Source: Leptolyngbyaceae cyanobacterium JSC-12 (lineage in GTDB: Bacteria; Cyanobacteriota; Cyanobacteriia; Leptolyngbyales; Leptolyngbyaceae). From it: a stretch of DNA of 64,000 bases. The stretch is from NCBI GenBank assembly GCA_000309945.1, contig CM001633.1, positions 3,250,199-3,314,198 on the forward strand, in the 5' to 3' direction. The notes beneath the pieces are model-generated. The model was given only the letters and a program-made list of their open reading frames with translations, ran no database searches and was not told where the DNA came from. Position numbers and translations under genes: made by a program. This document shows positions 44,377 through 53,836 of the stretch, piece by piece (position 1 is the stretch's first letter; each line of letters opens with the position of its first letter).

Positions 44377-45519
44377 CTACTTCAACTCTTTTAACAGAGA
44401 GTCAATTTCTGACAGGCGATCGCTCTGATCAGACTGCTGTTCCAAAAGCTGTTTTGCTTGCTGCAAAGAAGTTGCTGCTTCCTGTTTGCGTCCCATCTGC
44501 TTCATCGCCTTGCCCAGTTTGTAATGAATCTCTGGATCTTGGGGTGAGTAGGCGAGAGCCTGCCGATACAAATTGACTGCTGAGGAATAATTACTCTGCT
44601 CGAAATATATATCGCCGACTCCAGCATGGGCCTCTGCCAGTGTAGATTGTAACGAAATCGCCCGTTGAAATGCTCTCATTGCTTCATCCAAGTATCCAGC
44701 AGCTTGCAGGGCTTTGCCGATTTGCACCTGGATGTAAGGGTTGCGCGGCTCTAACTCCACCGCTTTTGAGAAGGCATTCATTGCTTTCTGGTAATCCTGA
44801 AGTTGCAGCCAACCTGTGCCAATGTGAACTCGAACGATTGCTTGCCTCGGTGCAATCCGAGCCGCCTGCTGAAGCGGGGTAAAGGCATCACGGGGACGCT
44901 TCATTTGTAGCAGAGCTGTCCCTTGCAATTCTTGCGCTTTGAAGTTCTGAGGCGCTATCGCGGCAACCCGTCGATACATCTCCAGTGCTTCTTCATATCT
45001 GCCCTGCCGTGCTAGCAGTACGCCAATTCCCAGGTTAGCGTTGACATGACGGGGATTAAGCTGAGTGGCTCGGCGGTAAGCCGCGATCGCGTCTGAGGTT
45101 CGACCCAAATTTGCCAGACTGAATCCGATCGCATAATGGAATTCAGCGTTATTTGGCTCAAGCGTTACGGCCTGTTGATAGGCACGAATGGCTTCTTCAT
45201 GGTTGCCTTGGCTAGCATACAAAAATCCAATGCCGGAGAAAATTCTGGGATTGGTGCGATCCAGTTCCGCTGCTTGACGATAGGCAGACAAAGCTCCTGG
45301 AAGATTGCCAGCATTAGCGAGTCTCCGTCCTTCCCGTAACAGTTGGCTAAGTGGGTCATTGTTGCGATGATTGGCAGCATTCACATCACTGCCTGGTGCT
45401 CCAAGAGGATCGAACGGTTGTTGTGATTGCGCCATTTCAGGAACGGTGGCGATCGCTCCAGCAGACATGAACAGGCTTGTAACCAGCATCACTGGCTTCA
45501 ACCAAACTGGCTTTCCCAT
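44377..45519 (-). CDS. Exported tetratricopeptide-repeat protein
   Basis: About 380 residues from the ATG at 45519 (MGKPVWLKPVMLVTSLF), with a signal peptide ending near TVPEMAQSQ. About eight TPR units follow from residue 65 (for example GNHEEAIRAYQQAVTLEPNN and GRYEEALEMYRRVAAIAPQN). The last 25 residues are a Gln-rich helix. It is probably a periplasmic scaffold for protein assembly; partners are unknown. An upstream ATG at 45564 would add 15 residues before the signal peptide. Confidence 0.85.
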   Translation of the reverse strand: MGKPVWLKPVMLVTSLFMSAGAIATVPEMAQSQQPFDPLGAPGSDVNAANHRNNDPLSQLLREGRRLANAGNLPGALSAYRQAAELDRTNPRIFSGIGFLYASQGNHEEAIRAYQQAVTLEPNNAEFHYAIGFSLANLGRTSDAIAAYRRATQLNPRHVNANLGIGVLLARQGRYEEALEMYRRVAAIAPQNFKAQELQGTALLQMKRPRDAFTPLQQAARIAPRQAIVRVHIGTGWLQLQDYQKAMNAFSKAVELEPRNPYIQVQIGKALQAAGYLDEAMRAFQRAISLQSTLAEAHAGVGDIYFEQSNYSSAVNLYRQALAYSPQDPEIHYKLGKAMKQMGRKQEAATSLQQAKQLLEQQSDQSDRLSEIDSLLKELK

Positions 45520-45687
45520 CGTTGATAACCTCACACCAAGGGCGAAACAGCTAACCTTCTTCAAGCAATCTCCTTCGAGTATGGTTGCAATGTCAATCGA
45601 ATAAGACGTTGCAAAAATTAACTCGAAAAAAGCCAGACACTAATTTCGCACATTTGGTGACATCCCACAATCGGGATCGGAAAAAAC

Positions 45688-48600
45688 CTAGGCACTAAAA
45701 TACTTTGCAGCTGGATGATAAGCCACGATCGCCGTGGTCGATTGCTCTGGGTAAAGTTGCTCGCTTTCATCCATATACATCCCAATGCGATCAGCACCCA
45801 GTAGTTCCAACTGCGCGTACTGGCACTGAATATCGGGACACGCAGGATAACCAAAGCTATAACGTGACCCCTGATAGCGCTGCGCCAGCATATCCCGAAT
45901 ATTTTCCGGTTCTAAATCGCCGTAGCCCAGTTCCCGCCGAATTCGGGCATGAGTCCACTCTGCCAGTGCTTCGGCAATTTGCACAGATAGCCCGTGGAAG
46001 TAAAGGTAGTCGGTGTAGTTATCCGCTTTAAACAAGGTTTGGGCGTACTCCGTTGCCTTGTGCCCAGCGGTTACTGCCTGCATTGGAAAGACATCCAGGT
46101 GCCCGGATTCTTTAGAGGCAAAAAAGTCGGCAATGCAATAGCGGCGTAGGGATTTTTGCCGGGGAAACTTCCAGGTGACAAGCGGAGTCAGGGAGTCAGG
46201 GGATGGGGGAATGGGGGAGTGGGAAAGGAGGACTGGATCGTAGATGTGGACAGAGTTTCCTTCTGATTGACAGGGGAAATAGCCGTAAACCACCTGTGGA
46301 TCAAGCAGATTGTCCTCTACGATGCGGACTTTCCACCGTTCCAGGATGGGGTATACTTTCTCAGCTAAAAACTGGTCGTATTCCTCTCGTGATTGCTCTC
46401 GCGGTTTGCGGAACTGCCACTGTCCGGCAATCAATGCCTGTAAATCCAGATGCCAGAAAACTTCTTCCCAGGGAATTTCTGAGTTCGTGAGAATGCGGGT
46501 GCCCCAAAAGGGTGGCGTAGGACGGGGAATGTCGGACGCGATCGCTTCTGAGCGAACGGTATCTTCTTCAGTAAATAGGGTTTTGGGGATAGGGGTTGGG
46601 GAAGATGAAGATAATGGGGAAGGTAAGGAAGAAAGAGCTTCCTCAACTGCCCTGTCCTCGGTATCTTCTCCACCTTCTGCCTGCGCTTCTCCCAAAAATC
46701 CCTTCAAATCATCCCACCGCCCTTCAGCTTTAGCAGACATGAGTTTGTCCATGAAGTGCAAATCAGCAAAGGCATCTTTGCCGTAAATTACCTGACCTTT
46801 GTAAGTATTCTGGCAGTCTTCATAGACAAATTTAGGGGTGAGTGCTGCGCCGCCTAAGATGACGGGAACGGTGATGCCGCGCTCGTTGAAGACTTCCAGG
46901 TTTTCTTTCATGAAGGCAGTAGACTTCACCAGCAAACCGCTCATGGCAATGCAGTCTGCCTGGTGCTCCTGATACGCTTCGATGATGTTTTCAACGGGTT
47001 GCTTGATGCCTAGATTAATGACCCGATAGCCATTATTTGTCAGGATAATATCCACCAGGTTTTTGCCAATGTCGTGAACATCTCCCTTAACCGTTGCGAT
47101 CAGGAAAACGCCTTTTGAACTACTGGTTTCGCTCTTTTCCATGAAGGGTTCCAGGTGAGCAACTGCTGCTTTCATCGTTTCTGCTGATTGCAACACAAAG
47201 GGAAGCTGCATTTGCCCAGAGCCAAACAAATCACCTACTACTTTCATCCCATCTAGTAAAAAGGTATTGATGATATCGAGGGGTTTGTAGAGTTTGAGTG
47301 CTTCGGTGAGTGCCTCTTCCAGCCCAATCCGTTCGCCATCGATGATGTGCCGCTTTAGCCGTTCTTCGATAGGTAAAGCTGTTAGGGAATCTTTAGAGCG
47401 GGCTTCTTGGGTGGAAACGCCTTCAAACAATGTGGTGAGTTGGGTGAGCGGGTCATAGATGCACACATCGCCTTCAAACTGGCGTTGGTCGTAGATTAAT
47501 TGACGGCAGACTTCCTGATGATGGGGATCGATTTTTGCCAGGGGTAGGATTTTTGCTGCGCTGACGATCGCGCCATCCATGCCTGCCCGCACTGCTTCAT
47601 GCAAGAACATGGAGTTCAGCACAATCCGCGCTGCCGGACTTAGCCCAAAGGAAATATTGGATACGCCCAGGAGAATATGACAACCAGGCAGGTTGTCGCG
47701 GATCATCCGAATCGCTTCAATCGTTGCCTTGCCATTTTCCCGATCTTCCTCGATCCCGGTGGAGATAGGCAACGCTAGGGTATCAAAAAATAGCTCGTGT
47801 GCTGGAATGCCAAATTCCAATGCCTGACGGTATGCCCGTTGGGCGATCGCAAACTTCTTCTCGGCAGTCCGCGCCATGCCGTCTTCATCAATTGTGCCAA
47901 CTACCACCCCAGCACCGTAGCGTTTTGCCAGTTCCAGCACTTTCAAGAACCGGGGTTCACCGTCTTCGTAGTTGGTGGAGTTGAGGATGCATTTGCCTCC
48001 TGCCACCTTTAACCCCGCTTCCATCTTTTCCCATTCTGTGGAATCCAGCATCAGCGGTAAGTTGACATTGGTCACCAGGCGAGATACGAGTTCATGCATA
48101 TCCCGTTCGCCATCTCGTCCCACATAATCCACGTTTACGTCCAGAATATGGGCACCTTCTCGCACCTGCGATCGCGCCACTGCCACCAGCCCATCCCAAT
48201 CTTCTGCATTCAGCAGTTCCCGCACCTTCTTGGAACCACTGGCATTTAGCCGTTCACCCACAATCAGAAACGAATTATCCTGGTCGTAAGGCTGGGTCGT
48301 GTAGATGGAAGCCGCCGAGGGGATGTAGCCAAGCGCAGGACGGGGGTTAGGAGGGATGGGGAGATTAGGAGATGGGGTGGGTTGTGTTTTCTCACCCTTC
48401 AACGCATCCACCTCTACCCCCTCCTGACTGCTGATTGCTGATGGTTGACTTCTCCCCCTTACTAATCTTTCTTTGGGTTTCAAGGTTTCTGCGATTTCTG
48501 CCAATTGATAAATGTGATCAGGGCGAGTTCCGCAGCAACCGCCAATCACCTGCACACCCAGATCTTCGACAAATCGCATTAATGCCATACGGAGTTCTAT

Positions 48601-49416
48601 GGGGGTCAGTTTGTAGTGGGCATGACCACCAATGTTTTCTGGGATTCCAGCATTGGGAATGCAAGAAATGACGAAGGGGGAATGCTGAGACAGGTATTTA
48701 ATGTGTTCTGCCATGCGATCCGGTCCGGTGGCGCAGTTCAATCCCAAAATGTCAATCGGATATGGCTCCAGAATCGTCAGCATAGCGGCAACATCGGATC
48801 CGACCAGCATTGTGCCCTGGATTTCCATTGTTACGGATACCATTAACGGACGACGCCCACCTTTTCTGGCAAATACGTCTTCAATCCCGTTTAGTGCTGC
48901 TTTGATCTGCAATACGTCCTGGCAGGTTTCCACAATGAATAAGTCCACGCCGCCATCCCACAGCCCTTCTGCCTGCTCAGCGAAGGATGTTTTCATGGTG
49001 TCATAGTCAATGTGTCCCAGCGTCGGTAGCTTGGTGGTAGGTCCAATGGAACCTGCGACGAAGCGAGGCTTTTCAGAGGTAGAAAATTCTGCTGTGACCT
49101 GTTTAGCCAGTTCGGCTGCAGCTTTGTTGAGTTCGTAAGCTTGGTCTGCCAAGTTATACTCTGCCAGAACAATGGAAGTTGCTCCAAAGGTATTGGTTTC
49201 AATCACGTCTGCGCCTGCCGCCAAAAAATCTCGATGCACTTTGGCAACGGCTTCTGGTTTGGTAAAGATCAAATACTCGTTGCAGCCTTCATACTCTGCG
49301 CCGCCAAAGTCTTCTGCGGTGAGGTTTTGCACCTGGAGATTGGTTCCCATTGCTCCATCGAAGACGATGACGGGGCGATCGGGATGATGAAGACGCTCAA
49401 GAAATGGGCTACGCAT
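45688..49416 (-). CDS. metH: Cobalamin-dependent methionine synthase
   Basis: A 1242-residue cytosolic enzyme that moves a methyl group from methyltetrahydrofolate via cobalamin to homocysteine. All modules are present in order: homocysteine domain with zinc Cys (C228 in GLNCATGP; C294, C295 in [10 protein letters not shown]), pterin domain ([12 protein letters not shown] onward), cobalamin domain (DVHDIGKN, then LGIKQPV), and the reactivation domain with GYPACPDIQ. Three low-complexity insertions are unusual: about 48330-48460 (before [12 protein letters not shown]), 46510-46690 (Ser/Pro/Glu-rich) and 46175-46240 ([14 protein letters not shown]). All keep the frame. The B12 gene cluster lies about 4 kb away. 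No B12 riboswitch is seen upstream. Confidence 0.96.
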   Translation of the reverse strand: MRSPFLERLHHPDRPVIVFDGAMGTNLQVQNLTAEDFGGAEYEGCNEYLIFTKPEAVAKVHRDFLAAGADVIETNTFGATSIVLAEYNLADQAYELNKAAAELAKQVTAEFSTSEKPRFVAGSIGPTTKLPTLGHIDYDTMKTSFAEQAEGLWDGGVDLFIVETCQDVLQIKAALNGIEDVFARKGGRRPLMVSVTMEIQGTMLVGSDVAAMLTILEPYPIDILGLNCATGPDRMAEHIKYLSQHSPFVISCIPNAGIPENIGGHAHYKLTPIELRMALMRFVEDLGVQVIGGCCGTRPDHIYQLAEIAETLKPKERLVRGRSQPSAISSQEGVEVDALKGEKTQPTPSPNLPIPPNPRPALGYIPSAASIYTTQPYDQDNSFLIVGERLNASGSKKVRELLNAEDWDGLVAVARSQVREGAHILDVNVDYVGRDGERDMHELVSRLVTNVNLPLMLDSTEWEKMEAGLKVAGGKCILNSTNYEDGEPRFLKVLELAKRYGAGVVVGTIDEDGMARTAEKKFAIAQRAYRQALEFGIPAHELFFDTLALPISTGIEEDRENGKATIEAIRMIRDNLPGCHILLGVSNISFGLSPAARIVLNSMFLHEAVRAGMDGAIVSAAKILPLAKIDPHHQEVCRQLIYDQRQFEGDVCIYDPLTQLTTLFEGVSTQEARSKDSLTALPIEERLKRHIIDGERIGLEEALTEALKLYKPLDIINTFLLDGMKVVGDLFGSGQMQLPFVLQSAETMKAAVAHLEPFMEKSETSSSKGVFLIATVKGDVHDIGKNLVDIILTNNGYRVINLGIKQPVENIIEAYQEHQADCIAMSGLLVKSTAFMKENLEVFNERGITVPVILGGAALTPKFVYEDCQNTYKGQVIYGKDAFADLHFMDKLMSAKAEGRWDDLKGFLGEAQAEGGEDTEDRAVEEALSSLPSPLSSSSPTPIPKTLFTEEDTVRSEAIASDIPRPTPPFWGTRILTNSEIPWEEVFWHLDLQALIAGQWQFRKPREQSREEYDQFLAEKVYPILERWKVRIVEDNLLDPQVVYGYFPCQSEGNSVHIYDPVLLSHSPIPPSPDSLTPLVTWKFPRQKSLRRYCIADFFASKESGHLDVFPMQAVTAGHKATEYAQTLFKADNYTDYLYFHGLSVQIAEALAEWTHARIRRELGYGDLEPENIRDMLAQRYQGSRYSFGYPACPDIQCQYAQLELLGADRIGMYMDESEQLYPEQSTTAIVAYHPAAKYFSA

Positions 49417-49914
49417 TGATTGTTCTAGACGGTGGTTTAGGAGATGGGAGGAAAGATAGACAAGCGCGATCGCCTTGAATTGGTAGGTGTTACCAATCTT
49501 TGTGGCTTTGCACGGGTTCAGGTTAGTCTACTGAATGACGTTTGCTAGCCTGCCGATTGTGCAGTGTTTTTGCAAACGGTACAACTTACAGGATTTTTCA
49601 GCCAGAAGTTGCCCCTTGAGAGGAGTCTGGCTCCCATCTGTTCTAATTATGTAGCCAATCGGTTCTGAGAAGTAGGGGCCATATCGTTCGTAATCGTCTT
49701 CTTCATCCTCTATTCAAGTTTGCTCTCCCTTTGTGAGGATAGCCTGTGTGACTCTTTCTAAAGTTTCGCGATCGCAAAAACATGCGCTTTTTCGTCTTGT
49801 CTCAACAGTCATTGAACTTGAGGGATGTTTGGTAAATGACGATCAATCGGGCTGGGTTGAGGATTAGGAGTAATATCTTGGTTGGTACCACTCATCGGTT
49901 AGGCGATCGCGAAT
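49417..49914. other. Intergenic region upstream of metH
   Basis: About 500 bases between two minus-strand genes, expected to hold the metH promoter. No tRNA, terminator or riboswitch core is seen. One minus-strand open stretch (49528-49713) has protein-like content, with DYERYGPYFSEPIGYIIRTD in the middle, but no in-frame start codon. It may be a gene remnant. Confidence 0.35.
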
Positions 49915-51633
49915 CTAGCGAGGCGGATTTGCGTCAATGAAATCCAGTAAGCCCTGATACTTCGGTGCTTGCTTGGGGTCTTGGTTCTGGTATTCCATGG
50001 CACCCCAAAAGCCCCATTTGCTGGGTTTCGCCACATCAACAAACTGGTTAAACAATCCACCACCACTTTGTTTCCACTGGTTCAGATATTGACGATAGAC
50101 CTCGCGCATGCGGGGATGGCGGTTGACCTCAGCGAACAGGTTAGTAATTGGTTCAATTTTGTCTTCTGGAAATTGGTAAGCTGTGAGGTGCGGTCCTCCT
50201 TCGTAGGCATACAGTGGTAAGCCAAATTTTTGAGTGGCCATGGCATAGTTCTTGTCGAAGATCGACTTAATTTCAGTAGGAATTTCTTGCAGAATGTTGT
50301 TGATCGCCTGATCGGGAGTCATGCTTAACACCTTGTCTGCTGCTTTGGGATCATTCAGGTCGCTATTCCCATCGCCATCTAGGTCTGCTCCATCAAAGTA
50401 AGGGGCGATCGCATAGGCATCGGCTTGTTTATAAGCATCCTTCCAACTAAGAATTTGTTCACCTGTCCAGGGGTTTACAGCCTGCCCTGATAACACCCGG
50501 ATAATCCGGCGATCAGCATTCGCGCCAAACACCTCCCGTACAATCTTAAACACCTCAACCGAACGCTCTGAATAAAATCGCAATACTCCTAAGTACTCGT
50601 CTCCAGCACCCAGATTGCGAGCTTTTCCCTGCTCTAGGGCATAGCCAAACTGATCAAAAATAGTGTTCCAGACTTCATTGGAATATTCGATATAGATGGT
50701 TAGCGATGGATCAACGCGATCGCGCACCATTGCAGCAAACTGACGCACATAATCATCCGATGCTTTCGCTGGAATCGTAAACCACGGGTCAATCTTCAAC
50801 GTATTTGCCAGTTGAATCATGTACTCCAGCGCCACGCCATTATTCGACTGTCTAGCACTGCTTGGCGTAGTGCGGTCTGCCCAATTCACTACTTTAGAAT
50901 TATTCGTTCCACCCCAGTCCATAAAGCGTAATGCCTGGAATTTGGAGAGTCGCTCTAAAAAGAGAGGATGGAAAGGCTGGGTTTGATAAGTCTTTTCAAA
51001 CCCTGGCATGATAAAGCGAATATTGCGAATTGGATTGCTAGGATTGGTTTCGCGAATTTGCAGAAACACACCAGAGCCATCCGCCTTCACATCAACAATC
51101 ATTCTGCCTGGAGACTCACTAGCAATTTCAGCATTCCTCAAAACAATCTTGCCTTCACCCTCATACAGCAACGTGTACTTTCCAGAGGGATAGTGGGGCG
51201 TATCAATCATCATGATGGTTTCGGCAAATTGCCCTGGCGCAAGGGAGGCTACCCAACCCTCTGGTGTAAGCTGCAACGGCTCTCCTTTGCCCCAATCGGC
51301 TCCCTCACGTTGTGGTATCCATTCCCGCGAAGTCTTAAACAGATCCACAAAGGGCCACTGCGTTGCCCAGTCTGCAATGCCTCCAATGTTGATACCAATT
51401 TTGGCTTCAGAGCGCACTTGCCGATTTGCCATAGCCATTTTGTCGGTTGAGTCAGCAGCAGAGACTGAATTCATTTCCATTGCGGTATTTCCCCGAATCC
51501 TCTTGATCGCTGTGTTCCAAAAGTCGCGATTGGTCAGATACACCAGCCCAGCTAAAGTGGCGAGAATCGCGCCTATCTGGATTGCTTTGCTGAAGGCGAC
51601 GGTGCCAGGTCGGTTAGGTTTGAGATTTGCCAT
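49915..51633 (-). CDS. Membrane-anchored glycoside-hydrolase-like protein
   Basis: About 572 residues from the ATG at 51633 (MANLKPNRPGTVAF), with one N-terminal membrane helix (IQIGAILATLAGLVYL) and a large outer part. Conserved features include FMDWGGTNNS, a central IEYSNEVWNTIFDQFGYALE (an acid in NE could be catalytic) and YAYEGGPHLT, all typical of TIM-barrel glycosidases or cellulose-related proteins. An EF-hand-like calcium loop DLDGDGNSDLND is inserted after YFDGA. The substrate is unknown; exopolysaccharide is plausible. I place it in no named GH family. Confidence 0.7.
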   Translation of the reverse strand: MANLKPNRPGTVAFSKAIQIGAILATLAGLVYLTNRDFWNTAIKRIRGNTAMEMNSVSAADSTDKMAMANRQVRSEAKIGINIGGIADWATQWPFVDLFKTSREWIPQREGADWGKGEPLQLTPEGWVASLAPGQFAETIMMIDTPHYPSGKYTLLYEGEGKIVLRNAEIASESPGRMIVDVKADGSGVFLQIRETNPSNPIRNIRFIMPGFEKTYQTQPFHPLFLERLSKFQALRFMDWGGTNNSKVVNWADRTTPSSARQSNNGVALEYMIQLANTLKIDPWFTIPAKASDDYVRQFAAMVRDRVDPSLTIYIEYSNEVWNTIFDQFGYALEQGKARNLGAGDEYLGVLRFYSERSVEVFKIVREVFGANADRRIIRVLSGQAVNPWTGEQILSWKDAYKQADAYAIAPYFDGADLDGDGNSDLNDPKAADKVLSMTPDQAINNILQEIPTEIKSIFDKNYAMATQKFGLPLYAYEGGPHLTAYQFPEDKIEPITNLFAEVNRHPRMREVYRQYLNQWKQSGGGLFNQFVDVAKPSKWGFWGAMEYQNQDPKQAPKYQGLLDFIDANPPR

Positions 51634-51715
51634 AACGGGGATTGGGGGGTGGATGAAAACATGAATATGCCCGAACCCATCATAGCCAGCGCCTTCTCCA
51701 ACTACCAAGAGCACC

Positions 51716-51770
51716 ATAGCGGTAGCCCTGTGATCCTGGCAAAGGCGAGTCAGAACACCTACCCAGAATC
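51716..51770 (+). promoter_or_regulatory. B12-box-like sequence, possible remnant of a cobalamin riboswitch 3' half
   Basis: CCTGTGATCC is followed by GGCGAGTCAGAACACCTACC (51745-51764). The last part resembles the conserved B12 box at the 3' end of cobalamin riboswitches (AGTCAG-x-x-x-ACCTGCC). I see no matching 5' aptamer core before it and no plus-strand gene after it, so it would be a relic. Support is by eye only. Confidence 0.3.
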
Positions 51771-51869
51771 AGGTTTTCAGGAATTCGCCTTGTCCTGAGC
51801 ATTCTGACTAACGACTCTTTTGGTTTCTCTCATTTCCACAGGTCTAGTCCACTACCGAATCGAGGTTCC

Positions 51870-52058
51870 CTAGCGAATCTTCCTGGATGCAAAGTTCCCC
51901 TTAATATGTTCGTTAAAGTGCTTCCCTAATGACCCTCCGGTTTGCTCCAATCCGTCTAAGTTATGTTTGCCTTCCAAAGGCACTTCATAGTATTCGTAGA
52001 CTGTTCCACCAGAGAACTCAATCGTTAAAATCTTTTCTCCTGAGTTGTCATCTAAATT
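51870..52058 (-). pseudogene. KTSC domain cut off from lysS by an in-frame TAG
   Basis: Directly after the lysS stop codon, in the same frame, translation continues NLDDNSGEKILTIEFSGGTV, then YEYYEVPLEGKHNLDGL and KHFNEHIKGNF to a TAG at 51870-51872. This is the KTSC domain (short, with a central YxY motif, found at the C-terminus of some lysyl-tRNA synthetases; suggested to bind RNA). Its first strand, SSVI, is still in the lysS product, so the TAG lies inside the domain. There is no own start codon. Expression would need UAG readthrough; otherwise it is a nonsense-mutated tail. Confidence 0.75.
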
Positions 52059-53603
52059 CTAAATAACACTACTCTCCGGCTTCAACAGCGGAAACGCAAT
52101 CACGTCCCGGATGCTAGGGCTATCGGTGAGCAGCATCACGAGGCGATCAATGCCAATGCCCAACCCTCCTGTAGGCGGCATCCCATGTTCCAGCGCTGCC
52201 AAAAAGTCCTCATCCACGCTATGTGCTTCCAGGTCTCCAGCTTCTTTACGAGCAGCTTGTGCTTCCAGGCGTTGACGTTGGTCAATAGGATCGGTCAACT
52301 CAGAAAAGCTATTAGCAGTTTCCCGCCCCACAATAAATAGTTCAAACCGCTCCACCAATCCAGGCTTGCTGCGGTGGGGCTTTGCTAGCGGCGAAATCTC
52401 AACTGGGTAATCGAGAATAAAGGTTGGCTGCATCAGCGTTTCTTCTACAGTTTGCTCAAACGCTTCGTTCAGCAACTTGCCAATGGAGTCACATTTCTCC
52501 ACCTCTTGTAGCCCCACTTCTGTGGCAGCGGCTTTTGCCTCTTCCAGAGTTTGAAACTGGCTGAAGTCAATCCCTATTTTTTCTTGCACGGCCTCGTGCA
52601 TGGTGATTCTGGGCCAAGGAGGGGTGAGGTCGATCGCTTGTCCCTGGTAGGTAATTTGTAAGGTGCCCAACACCTCTTGGGCTGCAGTTGTGATGATGGT
52701 TTCCGTCAGGTTCATCATGTCGTAGTAGTCAGCATATGCCTGGTACACCTCAATTGTGGTGAACTCTGGGTTGTGTCGAGTCGAAATGCCTTCATTGCGA
52801 AAGATGCGCCCCAGTTCAAACACCTTCTCAAATCCGCCCACAATCAGCCGTTTGAGATGCAACTCTGTGGCAATCCGCAGGTAGAGATTCATTTCCAGCG
52901 TGTTGTGGTAAGTAATGAAAGGGCGGGCTTCGGCTCCTCCCGCTTCCGATTGCAACACTGGCGTTTCAATTTCAATAAAGCCTTGCTGATCCAGGTAACG
53001 CCGGATAGAAGCAGTGATCAGGGCACGACGACGAAAGGTTTCTCGCACATCGGGATTAACAATCAAATCTACGTATCGCTGACGATAACGCTTGGCAACA
53101 TCGGTTAAACCATGCCATTTGTCGGGCAGCGGCAATAAGGATTTAGTCAACATGGTGTAGTTGTTGACGTAGATAGAAAGTTCGCCTTTTTCCGTGCGCT
53201 TGATCGTGCCGTTGACTCCAATAATATCGCCGACATCAGTGAGTTGCTTTAGATGATCAAACGCCTCCGGGTCGGCTGCTGCCATATGTTCCTGGATGCG
53301 TTTTTTCTCCAGGTAAAGTTGAACAGTCCCCGTTTCATCCTGAAGTGTAAAAAATGCTAGTTTGCCAAAGACTCGCTTTGCCAAAATCCGCCCTGCCAGC
53401 GAGACTGCGATCGCGACTTCTTCCCCATTCGGTAAATCTTTGTATTTTGCTTGCAAATCGGCGGCATGGTGGGTAGTTTCCCAACGGTAAGCATAAGGGT
53501 TTTGCCCAACCTGCTTGAGTTGTTCTACCTTTTCTAATCGGGTGGCACGAATTTCTTCCAGAGTACTTTGAGGTTCAGGCTGATTGCGTTGTTCGCGAGG
53601 CAT
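52059..53603 (-). CDS. lysS: Lysyl-tRNA synthetase (class II)
   Basis: A 514-residue class II synthetase that charges tRNA-Lys. The OB-fold anticodon domain (about 60-165) is followed by the catalytic domain with motif 1 ([20 protein letters not shown]), motif 2 ([18 protein letters not shown]) and motif 3 ([13 protein letters not shown]). The family's usual end, [11 protein letters not shown], is followed here by SSVI and a TAG; beyond it the KTSC domain continues in frame. The catalytic part is complete, so the enzyme should work without the tail. It is monocistronic, with about 230 bases to the cbiET gene. Confidence 0.95.
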   Translation of the reverse strand: MPREQRNQPEPQSTLEEIRATRLEKVEQLKQVGQNPYAYRWETTHHAADLQAKYKDLPNGEEVAIAVSLAGRILAKRVFGKLAFFTLQDETGTVQLYLEKKRIQEHMAAADPEAFDHLKQLTDVGDIIGVNGTIKRTEKGELSIYVNNYTMLTKSLLPLPDKWHGLTDVAKRYRQRYVDLIVNPDVRETFRRRALITASIRRYLDQQGFIEIETPVLQSEAGGAEARPFITYHNTLEMNLYLRIATELHLKRLIVGGFEKVFELGRIFRNEGISTRHNPEFTTIEVYQAYADYYDMMNLTETIITTAAQEVLGTLQITYQGQAIDLTPPWPRITMHEAVQEKIGIDFSQFQTLEEAKAAATEVGLQEVEKCDSIGKLLNEAFEQTVEETLMQPTFILDYPVEISPLAKPHRSKPGLVERFELFIVGRETANSFSELTDPIDQRQRLEAQAARKEAGDLEAHSVDEDFLAALEHGMPPTGGLGIGIDRLVMLLTDSPSIRDVIAFPLLKPESSVI

Positions 53604-53764
53604 AGAAATGGTTGGGTGAAATGATGATTCAGGAGAAATGGCAAAACTGGGAAAACCTGATGCGGGTTCCTCTGCTGCAAACCTTCATTATAAGAAGGTT
53701 TGGACATTGAGAAGTGTTTCCTGTGTCAGGGCATTCCCTCGAAATATCGCTTTAGGAGCGTGGA

Positions 53765-53836
53765 TCAAAAATCAATCGCCGTCGCTATGCCGCGATTGAA
53801 GCCATCAAACTTGGATACGGAGGGCAAACTTATTAT
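53765..53836 (+). pseudogene. Short remnant resembling an ISAzo13-type transposase
   Basis: A plus-strand frame reads INRRRYAAIEAIKLGYGGQT, which fits the conserved N-terminal pattern of ISAzo13-family transposases (RRR-x-AA-x-EA-x-x-LG-x-GG). Only about 24 codons remain, ending at the stop end of the cbiET gene on the other strand. It is judged by eye. Confidence 0.4.

Noticed and set aside
45640-45690. Possible terminator after metH (ATCCC/GGGAT hairpin)
   Set aside because: The stem is only 5 bp, and the T tract lies before the stem on the minus strand, not after it.
49528-49713. Minus-strand open stretch with protein-like residues upstream of metH
   Set aside because: No in-frame start codon and no recognised family; kept only as a possible remnant in the gap entry.
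49417-49914. Cobalamin or SAM riboswitch upstream of metH
   Set aside because: Searched by eye for the GGGAA/GGTG/CTGTAA core and B12 box on the minus strand; none found.
51870-53603. General reassignment of UAG as a sense codon (TAG in lysS and in the IS630 gene at 61859)
   Set aside because: Several intact genes here end at TAG with the next gene starting directly after or overlapping, for example 26165-26167, so TAG is a normal stop. The IS630 case is simple decay.
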